From Marinobacter panjinensis (lineage in GTDB: Bacteria > Pseudomonadota > Gammaproteobacteria > Pseudomonadales > Oleiphilaceae): DNA of 64,000 nt. The stretch spans positions 1 to 64,000 of the forward strand of contig NZ_SZYH01000003.1 in NCBI RefSeq assembly GCF_005298175.1, in the 5' to 3' direction. The translations under genes were made by a program, and so were the position numbers. Under the pieces are notes generated by a model, which worked only from the letters and a program-made list of their open reading frames with translations, was not told the origin of the DNA and did no database searches. Positions 46,275 to 54,578 of this stretch are shown in pieces; position 1 is the stretch's first letter, and the number at the start of each line of letters is the position of its first letter.

Positions 46275-47531
46275 TTAGCCGGCGTAGACCGGGAAACGAT
46301 CACACAGGCCTGCGACCTGCTCACGAACCCGGTCATTGACCGCTTCGTCTTCCAGGTTGTCCAGAATGTCACACATCCAGCCCGCCAGATCGCGGCACTC
46401 GGACTCACCAAAACCGCGGGTAGTGACCGCCGGGGTACCGATGCGCAGGCCAGAGGTCACGAACGGTGAGCGCGGGTCATTCGGAACCGCATTCTTGTTT
46501 ACAGTGATGTGGGCTCGGCCGAGGGCGGCATCCGCGTCCTTTCCGGTAATATCCTGCTTGATCAGGCTGACCAGGAACAGGTGGTTCTCGGTACCTCCGG
46601 AAATCACGTCAAAGCCGCGGGAAACGAACACTTCCGCCATCGCCTTGGCATTCTTGATGACCTGCTTCTGGTAATCCTTGAACTCATCGCTCATGGCTTC
46701 CTTGAAGCAGACTGCCTTGGCGGCGATAACATGCATCAGCGGGCCGCCCTGGCCACCGGGGAACACTGCGGAGTTCAGTTTCTTCTGCAGGTCGGCGTCG
46801 TCACAAGCCAGGATCAGGCCGCCACGGGGGCCGCGCAGGGTCTTGTGGGTGGTGGTCGCAACGACATGGGCGTGAGGAATCGGGTCCGGGTAAACGCCGG
46901 CCGCTACCAGGCCTGCCACATGCGCCATGTCCACAAACAGCCAGGCGCCGATCTTGTCGGCAATCTCACGGAAGCGGGCAAAGTCCAGCTCCTGGGAGTA
47001 GGCCGAGAAACCCGCGATGATCATCTTCGGCTTGTGCTCAAGGGCAAGGCTTTCCACTTCATCGTAATCGATCAGGCCGGTTTCCGGATTCAGGCCGTAC
47101 TGCACGGCATTGTAGATCTTGCCGGAGAAATTCACGCTGGCACCATGGGTCAGGTGACCGCCGTGGGCCAGACTCATGCCAAGAACCGTATCGCCGGGCT
47201 TCAGAAGTGCCATGAATACGGCGGAGTTGGCCTGGGAACCGGAGTGGGGCTGCACATTGGCATAGGCCGCACCGAAAAGCTCTTTAGCACGGCTGATAGC
47301 CAGGTCCTCGGCGATGTCGACAAATTCGCAGCCACCGTAATAACGCTTGCCGGGGTAGCCTTCGGCGTACTTGTTGGTCAGTACGCTACCCTGGGCTTCC
47401 ATCACCCGCGGGCTGGTATAGTTTTCAGACGCGATCAGCTCAATGTGAGCTTCCTGGCGCTTCTCTTCCGCCTGCATGGCGTTCCAGAGCTCGTCGTCAA
47501 AGCCGGCGATTTTCATATCACGATTAAACAT
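46275..47531 (-). CDS. glyA: Serine hydroxymethyltransferase
   Basis: PLP enzyme that interconverts serine and glycine, giving 5,10-methylene-THF. The PLP-lysine motif VVATTTHKTLRGPRGG is present, as are the N-terminal EKRQEAHIELIASENYTSPRVMEAQGS and YAEGYPGKRYYGG. 418 aa is normal. The neighbouring nrdR-rib order is conserved. Its upstream region contains repeat element E and a GGGTGA/TCACCC hairpin at 47595-47610. Confidence 0.97.
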   Translation of the reverse strand: MFNRDMKIAGFDDELWNAMQAEEKRQEAHIELIASENYTSPRVMEAQGSVLTNKYAEGYPGKRYYGGCEFVDIAEDLAISRAKELFGAAYANVQPHSGSQANSAVFMALLKPGDTVLGMSLAHGGHLTHGASVNFSGKIYNAVQYGLNPETGLIDYDEVESLALEHKPKMIIAGFSAYSQELDFARFREIADKIGAWLFVDMAHVAGLVAAGVYPDPIPHAHVVATTTHKTLRGPRGGLILACDDADLQKKLNSAVFPGGQGGPLMHVIAAKAVCFKEAMSDEFKDYQKQVIKNAKAMAEVFVSRGFDVISGGTENHLFLVSLIKQDITGKDADAALGRAHITVNKNAVPNDPRSPFVTSGLRIGTPAVTTRGFGESECRDLAGWMCDILDNLEDEAVNDRVREQVAGLCDRFPVYAG

Positions 47532-47892
47532 TGATGCGCTGCCCCTGTGTGCGTAGCTACCCTAAAAAATGGGCCGCTATTCTATCGTAGAAACGGGTGA
47601 AAAATCACCCTTTATACTGTCCGCAGATACCGACACGCGGCCAAAGACAGTTTTTGCTCAATTGCTATCCCTGATCGGTTTCGATACCTTACTCGGTCAA
47701 TATTCATTGGTTGCGGCTACTGTGGAGTACCGGCCATCGGGTAGGGCGATCCGGGATACGCTGTAAATACATCTCTGTACGCTCGACAAAATCATCCCTG
47801 ATTTTGACGATCCCGAAACGCCCTACCCGATGGCCTCAGCCAGACACCTTCAGTATTTCCGAAACACACTTCGCAAGAAGGATTCTGACAAC
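47532..47892. other. Intergenic region between glyA and ettA
   Basis: A 361 nt divergent region. It holds a GGGTGA-AAAA-TCACCC hairpin (47595-47610, within the likely glyA leader), a -10-like TATAAA/TAGAAT pair on the minus strand near 47578-47614 (weak -35), and repeat element E (47732-47835). No gene is seen. Confidence 0.5.
47732..47835 (-). repeat. Palindromic repeat element E (subfamily I)
   Basis: 26 bp arms (47732-47757 and 47810-47835, two mismatches) around a 52 nt core. On the minus strand the loops are AGGGAT (stem AAAATC/GATTTT) and AGAGAT, the only one of 14 loops lacking GGA. Compared with element A, the first stem has an A-T to T-A change on both sides, a compensatory substitution. 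Confidence 0.88.
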
Positions 47893-49554
47893 ATGGCCCA
47901 ATACGTCTACACCATGAACCGCGTGGGCAAAGTGGTTCCGCCCAAGCGCGAAATCCTTAAAGACATTTCCCTGAGCTTTTTCCCTGGCGCCAAAATCGGC
48001 GTACTGGGCCTCAACGGTTCCGGTAAGTCTACGTTGCTACGTATTATGGCGGGGATAGATCAGGATTACATTGGTGAGGCTCGCCCCCAGCCGGGCATCA
48101 ATGTGGGCTACCTGCCCCAGGAGCCGGAGCTGGACGATAGCAAAACCGTCAAGGAAATTGTCGAAGAATCGGTCTCCGGCATTCACAATGCCCTGGCCGA
48201 GCTGGATCAGGTTTATGCTGATTATGCCGAACCAGATGCTGATTTTGACGCTCTTGCCAAGAAGCAGGGTGAGCTAGAGGCCTTTATCCAGGCCAGCGAC
48301 GGACACGATATCGAGCGGAAGATGGAAGTGGCCGCCGACGCCCTCCGGCTACCCGCCTGGGACGCGATGGTAAAGAACCTCTCCGGCGGTGAGCGCCGGC
48401 GTGTGGCTCTGTGCCGGCTGCTGCTCTCAAGCCCCGACATGCTGCTGCTGGACGAGCCTACCAACCACCTGGATGCGGAATCCGTGGCCTGGCTGGAGCG
48501 CTTCCTCCACGACTACACCGGCACCGTGGTTGCTATTACCCACGATCGTTACTTCCTCGATAACGTGGCCGGCTGGATCCTCGAGCTGGACCGTGGCCAG
48601 GGCATTCCTTTTGAGGGTAACTACAGTCAGTGGCTGGAAAACAAGGAAAAACGCCTCGAGATTGAAGCCAAACAGGAAGATTCCCGTCAGAAGACCATCA
48701 AACAGGAGCTGGAGTGGGTGCGCAGCAATGCCAAGGGCCGCCAGTCCAAGAGCAAGGCCCGCCTGGCCCGCTTCGAGGAAATGAGCTCCCAGGAGTTCCA
48801 GAAGCGCAACGAAACCAACGAGCTGTACATTCCACCCGGCCCTCGCCTCGGGAGTAAGGTGATCGAGGTGGACGGCATCAGCAAGTCCTTCGGCGACCAC
48901 CTGCTGTATGAGAACGTATCGTTCAGTGTGCCTCCTGGCGCCATCGTAGGCATTATCGGCGGTAATGGCGCGGGTAAATCCACCCTGTTCCGGATGATCG
49001 CCGGGCAAGACAAGCCGGATTCCGGCACCATTACCGTGGGCGAAACCGTAAAGCTGGCCTATGTGGACCAGATGCGGGATCTCAACGGCGACAACACCGT
49101 GTGGGAAGAGCTCAGCGACGGCAATGACATTATCAAGATTGGCAACTACGAGACCCCGTCACGGGCCTACGTGGGCCGTTTCAACTTCAAGGGCGCTGAC
49201 CAGCAGAAGCGGGTGGCCGACCTGTCCGGTGGTGAGCGCAACCGGCTACATCTGGCGAAGCTGCTCAAGGAAGGCGGTAACGTACTGCTGCTGGACGAAC
49301 CCACCAACGACCTGGACGTGGAAACCCTTCGCGCCCTGGAAGAAGCCCTGCTGAACTTCCCCGGCTCCGCGCTGGTGATCTCGCACGACCGCTGGTTCCT
49401 CGACCGCGTAGCTACCCATATCCTGGCGTTTGAGGACGATGGTGAAGTGGTTTACTTCGAGGGTAACTTCAGTGAGTACGACGAGGACCACAAGAAACGC
49501 AAAGGCGATTCGGCGATGGTGCCTCAGCGGATGAAGTACAAGAAGTTGGCCTGA
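47893..49554 (+). CDS. ettA: Energy-dependent translational throttle protein EttA
   Basis: ABC-F ATPase that binds the ribosomal E site and links translation to energy state. Two ABC domains have Walker A GLNGSGKS (~38-45) and GGNGAGKS (~360). The arm region between them and the signature motifs LSGGERRR and LSGGERNR are present. The start is the ATG at 47893 (MAQYVYTMNRVGKVVPPK), the conserved N-terminus; an earlier in-frame start overlaps repeat E. 553 aa. Plausible co-regulation with radA downstream. Confidence 0.95.
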   Translation: MAQYVYTMNRVGKVVPPKREILKDISLSFFPGAKIGVLGLNGSGKSTLLRIMAGIDQDYIGEARPQPGINVGYLPQEPELDDSKTVKEIVEESVSGIHNALAELDQVYADYAEPDADFDALAKKQGELEAFIQASDGHDIERKMEVAADALRLPAWDAMVKNLSGGERRRVALCRLLLSSPDMLLLDEPTNHLDAESVAWLERFLHDYTGTVVAITHDRYFLDNVAGWILELDRGQGIPFEGNYSQWLENKEKRLEIEAKQEDSRQKTIKQELEWVRSNAKGRQSKSKARLARFEEMSSQEFQKRNETNELYIPPGPRLGSKVIEVDGISKSFGDHLLYENVSFSVPPGAIVGIIGGNGAGKSTLFRMIAGQDKPDSGTITVGETVKLAYVDQMRDLNGDNTVWEELSDGNDIIKIGNYETPSRAYVGRFNFKGADQQKRVADLSGGERNRLHLAKLLKEGGNVLLLDEPTNDLDVETLRALEEALLNFPGSALVISHDRWFLDRVATHILAFEDDGEVVYFEGNFSEYDEDHKKRKGDSAMVPQRMKYKKLA

Positions 49555-49560
49555 CGCAGG

Positions 49561-49653
49561 TTGTCGGATTACGGCTTCGCCTAATCCGACCTACGCGGGA
49601 GTCATCAGCCTGCGGGATCGTAGGTCGGATTAGGCGAAGCCGTAATCCGACAA
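49561..49653. repeat. GTCGGATTA inverted-repeat pair (R2)
   Basis: A perfect 35 bp inverted repeat (49561-49595 and 49619-49653) with a 23 nt spacer. Each arm itself folds as GTCGGATTA/TAATCCGAC. It lies between the co-oriented ettA and radA and could affect read-through. Confidence 0.9.
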
Positions 49654-49679
49654 ACCAACATTTAGGTAGCACCACCGCC

Positions 49680-51059
49680 ATGGCAAAAGCCAAAACCGCC
49701 TACGTCTGCACCGAGTGCGGCGCTGACTACTCCAAGTGGCAGGGCCAATGCACTGCCTGCCAGGCCTGGAACACCATCAGCGAGGTTCGTGGCGTCAGTG
49801 GCGGCAATGCCAGGGGTGCCCGCGGAGCACGCTTTGAGGGCTTCGCAGGCAGCCTGTCGGAAGTAAAGAGCCTGGACGACGTCAGCCTTGCCGAGCAGCC
49901 TCGCATCAGCTCCGGCATGCAGGAATTTGACCGGGTGCTTGGCGGCGGCCTCGTGGAAGGTTCTGCCGTCCTCATGGGCGGTCATCCTGGCGCCGGCAAG
50001 AGCACCCTGCTACTGCAGGCGGTTTGCCACCTGGCGTCCAGTGTTCCCGCACTCTACGTCACTGGCGAGGAATCCCTGCAACAGGTGGCCATGCGAGCCA
50101 AGCGCCTCGGGCTGCCCACCAAAGACCTGAAGATGCTGTCGGAAACCAGTGTTGAGCGGGTCATGCAGGTAGCGGAAATCGAAAAACCCCGCATCCTGGT
50201 GGTGGACAGTATCCAGGTGATGCACGTGGCCGAAACGGAATCCGCGCCGGGCAGTGTCTCCCAGGTCCGCGAAAGCGCCGCCTACCTGACCCGCTTTGCC
50301 AAGCAGACCGGTACCATTCTGTTCCTTGTAGGCCACGTCACCAAGGACGGCAGCCTGGCGGGGCCGAAGGTGCTGGAGCATATGATTGACTGTTCCATCC
50401 TGCTGGAAGGCTCCAGTGACAGCCGTTACCGCACTCTGCGGGGCATCAAGAACCGTTTTGGCGCGGTCAATGAGCTGGGCGTATTTGCAATGCTGGAGCA
50501 GGGTCTGAAGGAAGTAAAAAACCCCAGTGCGATCTTCCTGAACCGGGGCGAAGAAGCGGCCCCTGGCAGTGTGGTCATGGTCGTCTGGGAGGGCACGCGG
50601 CCGATGCTGGTGGAGATCCAGGCGTTGGTGGATATGGCCCAGGGAGGCTACCCACGGCGGGTGGCGGTGGGGCTGGATCAGAACCGGCTGGCGATGCTTC
50701 TGGCGGTGCTGCATCGCCACGGGGGCATGCATGTGTCGGATCAGGATGTGTTTGTGAATGTGGTCGGTGGCGTGAAAGTCAATGAAACCAGCGCGGACCT
50801 GGCGCTACTTGCGGCCATCGTGTCGTCCTTCCGCGACCGCGCCCTGCCCCAGGATCTGGTGATCTTCGGCGAGGTCGGCCTCTCCGGCGAAATCCGCCCG
50901 GTTCCCAGTGGCCAGGAGCGCATCTACGAAGCCGCCAAGCACGGCTTTACCCGTGCCCTGGTGCCCAAGTCCAACGCACCTCGCAAGGTTATTGAGGGTA
51001 TGAAGGTTATTCCCGTGACCAAGCTTAGTGATGCACTGTCGGCTTTGGAGGAGCTTTAG
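49680..51059 (+). CDS. radA: DNA repair protein RadA
   Basis: RecA-like branch-migration ATPase acting in recombinational repair. The N-terminal zinc finger has Cys10, 13, 24 and 27 (CTECGADY...CTAC). The Walker A is GGHPGAGKST, the RadA motif KNRFGAVNELG is seen, and the C-terminus is a Lon-protease-like domain. 459 aa. Repeats R2 and element F flank it. Confidence 0.96.
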   Translation: MAKAKTAYVCTECGADYSKWQGQCTACQAWNTISEVRGVSGGNARGARGARFEGFAGSLSEVKSLDDVSLAEQPRISSGMQEFDRVLGGGLVEGSAVLMGGHPGAGKSTLLLQAVCHLASSVPALYVTGEESLQQVAMRAKRLGLPTKDLKMLSETSVERVMQVAEIEKPRILVVDSIQVMHVAETESAPGSVSQVRESAAYLTRFAKQTGTILFLVGHVTKDGSLAGPKVLEHMIDCSILLEGSSDSRYRTLRGIKNRFGAVNELGVFAMLEQGLKEVKNPSAIFLNRGEEAAPGSVVMVVWEGTRPMLVEIQALVDMAQGGYPRRVAVGLDQNRLAMLLAVLHRHGGMHVSDQDVFVNVVGGVKVNETSADLALLAAIVSSFRDRALPQDLVIFGEVGLSGEIRPVPSGQERIYEAAKHGFTRALVPKSNAPRKVIEGMKVIPVTKLSDALSALEEL

Positions 51060-51089
51060 GCTCTGGAACCTAGCCTGCTTGGTTAGGTG

Positions 51090-51207
51090 ATGGGGGGAGT
51101 TGGTAACACCTTTCCAAAAAACGCTACAAGCACATCCATGTGCGCTTGGGCTCCGCCATCCATGGCTCCGCACATTTTTGGAAAGGTGTTACCAACCCCT
51201 CCCCCAT
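51090..51207 (-). repeat. Palindromic repeat element F (subfamily II)
   Basis: Arms of at least 22 bp perfect match (51099-51120 and 51175-51196), extending outward with a small length difference, around a 54 nt core. On the minus strand there are two loops ATGGAT, one on a GCAC/GTGC stem, the other on GCC/GGC. It lies between radA and the pilZ gene, in sense orientation with pilZ. Confidence 0.85.
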
Positions 51208-51230
51208 AATATGCAGTTATCTCGTCAAAC

Positions 51231-51267
51231 CGTAGGTCGGATTAGGCCGACAGGCCGTAATCCGACA
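51231..51267 (+). repeat. Single GTAGGTCGGATTA repeat unit (R3)
   Basis: One unit related to R1 and R2 (CGTAGGTCGGATTAGGC then GCCGTAATCCGAC), just upstream of the pilZ gene stop. It folds as a hairpin. Confidence 0.8.
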
Positions 51268-51280
51268 AAAAACTATCGGG

Positions 51281-51697
51281 TTACTCAATCAAATGCGCAA
51301 ACTCCCTCTCCAACAACGCCTGATCCCCCAGATTCAACTCCACCAACCTCTTCAGATGAGTCGCACTCTCAAGATCAATATACTGACACTTGAACCCCAG
51401 CCTATGCTCTTCAACATGCCGTAACTCCACCGCCATCACGATCGCGGTTTCGTTATCGTCCAGGTGGATAATCACCTCGCACGGCTGTTTCAGCGGTACG
51501 TTCCAACCCTCAGGCCGTTTAACCAGAACGCCCTTCAGCGAAATATCCAACACCTCGGTTGGCCACACTTCATCCTGGCAATGCAGCTCACAATCAGCAT
51601 CGAAGGAGATTCTGTGGAAACGACGTTTTTCGGGGGTTTTGGCTGGCAAGGGTTGCTCCTGTTTACCGGTCTTGTCTGGTATGACTATAGACCGCAC
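51281..51697 (-). CDS. PilZ-domain protein
   Basis: Probable c-di-GMP receptor. The PilZ signature is visible: RRFHR (residues ~25-29, the RxxxR ligand loop) and DISLKG (~52-57, D/NxSxxG), followed by the beta-barrel. 138 aa, soluble, no other domain. The start is a GTG at 51697; an N-terminal KTGKQEQPLPAKTPEK tail is charged. No known partner can be named; it is flanked by repeats F and G. Different from the alginate or flagellar PilZ proteins in lacking additional domains. Confidence 0.85.
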   Translation of the reverse strand: MRSIVIPDKTGKQEQPLPAKTPEKRRFHRISFDADCELHCQDEVWPTEVLDISLKGVLVKRPEGWNVPLKQPCEVIIHLDDNETAIVMAVELRHVEEHRLGFKCQYIDLESATHLKRLVELNLGDQALLEREFAHLIE

Positions 51698-51766
51698 AGG
51701 GACATCTATCTACCGCACGCACTCAGCAGGGCTAACTTCGGGGCGTTAACGCGAAAGTGCGACAAA

Positions 51767-51873
51767 GGATGGTTGTCGGGTCGTTCCAAAACCGTGGAGC
51801 GCCAGGGATGGCGCGACCGAGCCCTACAGGGACGTATTCACGGGCGTGTTTTGGAACGGCCCGGCAACCACCC
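51767..51873 (+). repeat. Palindromic repeat element G (subfamily II)
   Basis: 26 bp arms (51767-51792 and 51848-51873; three differences, two of them wobble-compatible) around a 55 nt core. Loops are AGGGAT (stem GCGCC/GGCGC) and AGGGAC (TAC/GTA). It lies between hemE and pilZ, antisense to both. Confidence 0.88.
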
Positions 51874-51888
51874 GATAACTCCCAACTA

Positions 51889-52959
51889 TCAATCTTGATT
51901 GTGATATGGGGGACTAAGCTCAGTCACAGCGCGAATAAACGCCCCGGCATGCTCCGGATCTACATCCGGGGTGATCCCATGACCAAGGTTGAAAATGTGA
52001 CCCGGACCGGAACCGTAACGGGACAGGATATCCGCCACTTCCTGGCGAATGCGCTCTGGCGGCGCGTACAGCATGGCCGGGTCCATATTGCCCTGCAAGG
52101 CAACCTTATCGCCAATACGGGCACGTGCGTTGCCAATGTCTGTTGTCCAGTCCAGCCCTACGGCGTCTGCACCGGAATCCGCAATGGACTCCAGCCACTG
52201 ACCGCCGTTCTTGGTGAACAGGATTACCGGAACGTGGCGGCCGTCGTTCTCGCGAATCAGGCCAGCGACGATTTTCTTCATGTAATCGAGGGAAAATTCC
52301 TGATAGGCCCAGCTGCTCAGCACGCCGCCCCAGGTATCAAATATCTGAACCGCCTGGGCGCCGGCACGGATCTGGCCGTTGAGATAATCAATGACCGAGT
52401 CCGCCAGATGATCCAGCAGTTGGTGCATGACCTCGGGCTGTCCGTACATCAGTTTCTTGGCTTCGCGAAAGTCCTTGGAGGAGCTGCCCTCAATCATGTA
52501 GGTCGCCAGGGTCCAGGGGCTACCGGAGAAGCCGATCAGCGGAACGCTGCCATTGAGCGCGCCACGGATGGTGGACACCGCATTCATCACATAGTCCAGA
52601 TCCACTTCGGCATTGATCTTCGGCAGCGCAGCCACATCCGCAGCGGACCGGATAGTATTGCGGAATTTCGGGCCTTCCCCGGTTTCGAAATACAGGCCCA
52701 GCCCCAAGGCATCCGGGATGGTAAGGATGTCTGAAAACAGAATCGCCGCATCCAGCGGGAAGCGCTCCAGTGGCTGCAGCGTAACTTCGCAGGCCAGCGG
52801 GGTGTTCTTGCAGAGACTGAGAAAATCACCGGCTTTGGCACGGGTTGCACGGTATTCCGGCAGGTATCGGCCGGCCTGACGCATCATCCACACCGGTGTG
52901 CGATCAACGGGCTGACGCATCAGCGCGCGCAGGAAACGGTCATTTTTCAGCTCGGTCAT
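51889..52959 (-). CDS. hemE: Uroporphyrinogen decarboxylase
   Basis: Heme synthesis: decarboxylates uroporphyrinogen III to coproporphyrinogen III in the cytoplasm. The N-terminal motif RTPVWMMRQAGRYLPEYR contains the conserved Arg residues. GFSGSPWTLATYMIEG and NLGHGITPDVDPEHA follow. 356 aa. Order hemE-gltD-gltB is as in Pseudomonas, all on the minus strand, but a terminator separates it from gltD. Confidence 0.97.
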   Translation of the reverse strand: MTELKNDRFLRALMRQPVDRTPVWMMRQAGRYLPEYRATRAKAGDFLSLCKNTPLACEVTLQPLERFPLDAAILFSDILTIPDALGLGLYFETGEGPKFRNTIRSAADVAALPKINAEVDLDYVMNAVSTIRGALNGSVPLIGFSGSPWTLATYMIEGSSSKDFREAKKLMYGQPEVMHQLLDHLADSVIDYLNGQIRAGAQAVQIFDTWGGVLSSWAYQEFSLDYMKKIVAGLIRENDGRHVPVILFTKNGGQWLESIADSGADAVGLDWTTDIGNARARIGDKVALQGNMDPAMLYAPPERIRQEVADILSRYGSGPGHIFNLGHGITPDVDPEHAGAFIRAVTELSPPYHNQD

Positions 52960-53021
52960 AACATTCCCAGTCTGCTGTCGGTAAAAGGTTCGGAGGGCAA
53001 TGATACCCGGTTTGTGGCAAT

Positions 53022-53056
53022 AAAAAAGGGTGACCTGCCATCAGCAAGCCACCCTT
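53022..53056 (-). terminator. Terminator after gltD
   Basis: AAGGGTG and CACCCTT form the outer stem, with a further pairing inside; on the minus strand it is followed by TTTTTTA. It lies between gltD and hemE. Confidence 0.75.
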
Positions 53057-53082
53057 CTGATCCGGGTCAAAACCGGAGGCGA

Positions 53083-54501
53083 TCAGATATCCAGATAGTC
53101 CATGATACCTTCTGCCGCCTGGCGGCCTTCCCAGATAGCGGTTACGACCAGATCCGAGCCGCGGACCATGTCGCCGCCTGCAAAAATCTTTGAATTGCTG
53201 GTCTGGAAAGCGAATTCCGTCTCCTCCGGCGCGCTGACCCGACCGGAGTCATCGGTATCCACCTTTTGTTCATCAAACCAATCAGCAGGGCTCGGGCGGA
53301 AGCCGAAGGCCACCAGCACGGCATCTGCGGGAATAACTTCCTCACTGCCGGCAACAACTTCCGGACGGCGACGACCGTTCTCGTCGGGCTCGCCAAGACG
53401 GGTCTGAACCACTTTCACACCCTCGACCCGATCTTCGCCAATAATGGCGATAGGTTGACGGTTGAACATGAATTTGACGCCTTCCTCCTTGGCGTTCGAC
53501 ACTTCGCGGCGGGACCCGGGCATGTTCTGCTCGTCCCGGCGGTAAGCGCAGGTAACGCTCGCCGCTTGCTGGCGAATCGACGTGCGGTTGCAGTCCATGG
53601 CGGTATCACCACCGCCGAGCACCACCACACGCTTGCCTTTCATGTCGATGAAATCGTCGGCGTCTTTTTCGAATCCGAGGCGGCGGTTTACGTTGGATAC
53701 CAGGAACGGCAAGGCATCATGAACGCCTGGCAGGTCCTCACCCGGAAAACCACCTTTCATGTAAGTGTAGGTGCCCATGCCCATAAACACGGCATCGTAT
53801 TCCTCCAGAATGTCCGCCATCGCCACATCCTTTCCCACTTCCGTGGACAGGCGGAATTCCACACCCATTTCCTCGAATATCTTACGGCGACGGCTCATCA
53901 CCGACTTTTCCAGCTTGAATTCAGGGATACCAAAGGTCAGCAGGCCGCCGATTTCCGGATAGATGTCGAAAACCACCGGCTTGACGCCGTTGCGGACAAG
54001 CACGTCGGCACAGCCGAGCCCGGCCGGGCCGGCACCAATTACCGCAACCTTCCTGTCTGTCCACTTCACGGCAGACATGTCAGGCTTCCAGCCTAAAGCG
54101 AAAGCGGTGTCGGTAATGTATTTTTCCACAGACCCGATCGTTACTGCACCATAGCCATCGTTGAGGGTACAAGCGCCCTCACACAGTCGATCCTGGGGGC
54201 ATACACGCCCGCAGACTTCCGGCAATGAGTTGGTCTGATGACACAACTCCACGGCCTTCATGATATTGCCTTCGGACACCAGCTTCAGCCAGTTGGGAAT
54301 ATAGTTGTGGACCGGGCACTTCCACTCACAGTACGGGTTGCCGCATTCCAGGCAGCGATGCGACTGCGAGGCAGCTTGATCCTGGGTGAATGGGTGGTAG
54401 ATCTCACCAAACTCTTTCTTGCGCTTCTTTGCCGGTACCTTTTTAGGGTCAACACGCCCTACCTCGACAAACTGGAAGTCGTTACTCAGTCGTTCTTTCA
54501 T
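53083..54501 (-). CDS. gltD: Glutamate synthase small (NADPH) subunit
   Basis: FAD/NADPH oxidoreductase subunit feeding electrons to the large subunit. The N-terminal Fe-S motif CLECGNPYCEWKCPVHNYIPNW (~48-69), NADP/FAD Rossmann folds (VIGAGPAGLGCADVLV; VVLGGGDTAMDC) and an Asp/Gly-rich FAD-binding end (IFAGGDMVRGSDLVVTAI) are seen. 472 aa. Separated from gltB by 77 nt that holds a hairpin. Confidence 0.96.
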   Translation of the reverse strand: MKERLSNDFQFVEVGRVDPKKVPAKKRKKEFGEIYHPFTQDQAASQSHRCLECGNPYCEWKCPVHNYIPNWLKLVSEGNIMKAVELCHQTNSLPEVCGRVCPQDRLCEGACTLNDGYGAVTIGSVEKYITDTAFALGWKPDMSAVKWTDRKVAVIGAGPAGLGCADVLVRNGVKPVVFDIYPEIGGLLTFGIPEFKLEKSVMSRRRKIFEEMGVEFRLSTEVGKDVAMADILEEYDAVFMGMGTYTYMKGGFPGEDLPGVHDALPFLVSNVNRRLGFEKDADDFIDMKGKRVVVLGGGDTAMDCNRTSIRQQAASVTCAYRRDEQNMPGSRREVSNAKEEGVKFMFNRQPIAIIGEDRVEGVKVVQTRLGEPDENGRRRPEVVAGSEEVIPADAVLVAFGFRPSPADWFDEQKVDTDDSGRVSAPEETEFAFQTSNSKIFAGGDMVRGSDLVVTAIWEGRQAAEGIMDYLDI

Positions 54502-54534
54502 TATGAAGCTCTCATCAGACTCAATTTCGACACC

Positions 54535-54557
54535 GGCGTTACCACACTGGTAACGCC
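54535..54557. other. Hairpin between gltB and gltD
   Basis: GGCGTTACC, loop ACACT, GGTAACGCC: a perfect 9 bp stem between the gltB stop and gltD start. It has no T-run; it may stabilise or modulate the intercistronic RNA. Confidence 0.6.
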
Positions 54558-54578
54558 CTAACCCTGTTCCATCTGCCG

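Noticed and set aside
24411..51873. The seven palindromic elements as integron attC sites
   Set aside because: attC sites carry conserved RYYYAAC/GTTRRRY core sites and belong to arrays behind an integrase. No such cores, no integrase and no array are seen; elements are single and dispersed.
24411..51873. The palindromic elements as ordinary Rho-independent terminators
   Set aside because: Arms are far longer than a terminator stem, no T-runs follow, and elements A, B and G lie inside or opposite operons where a terminator would not be expected.
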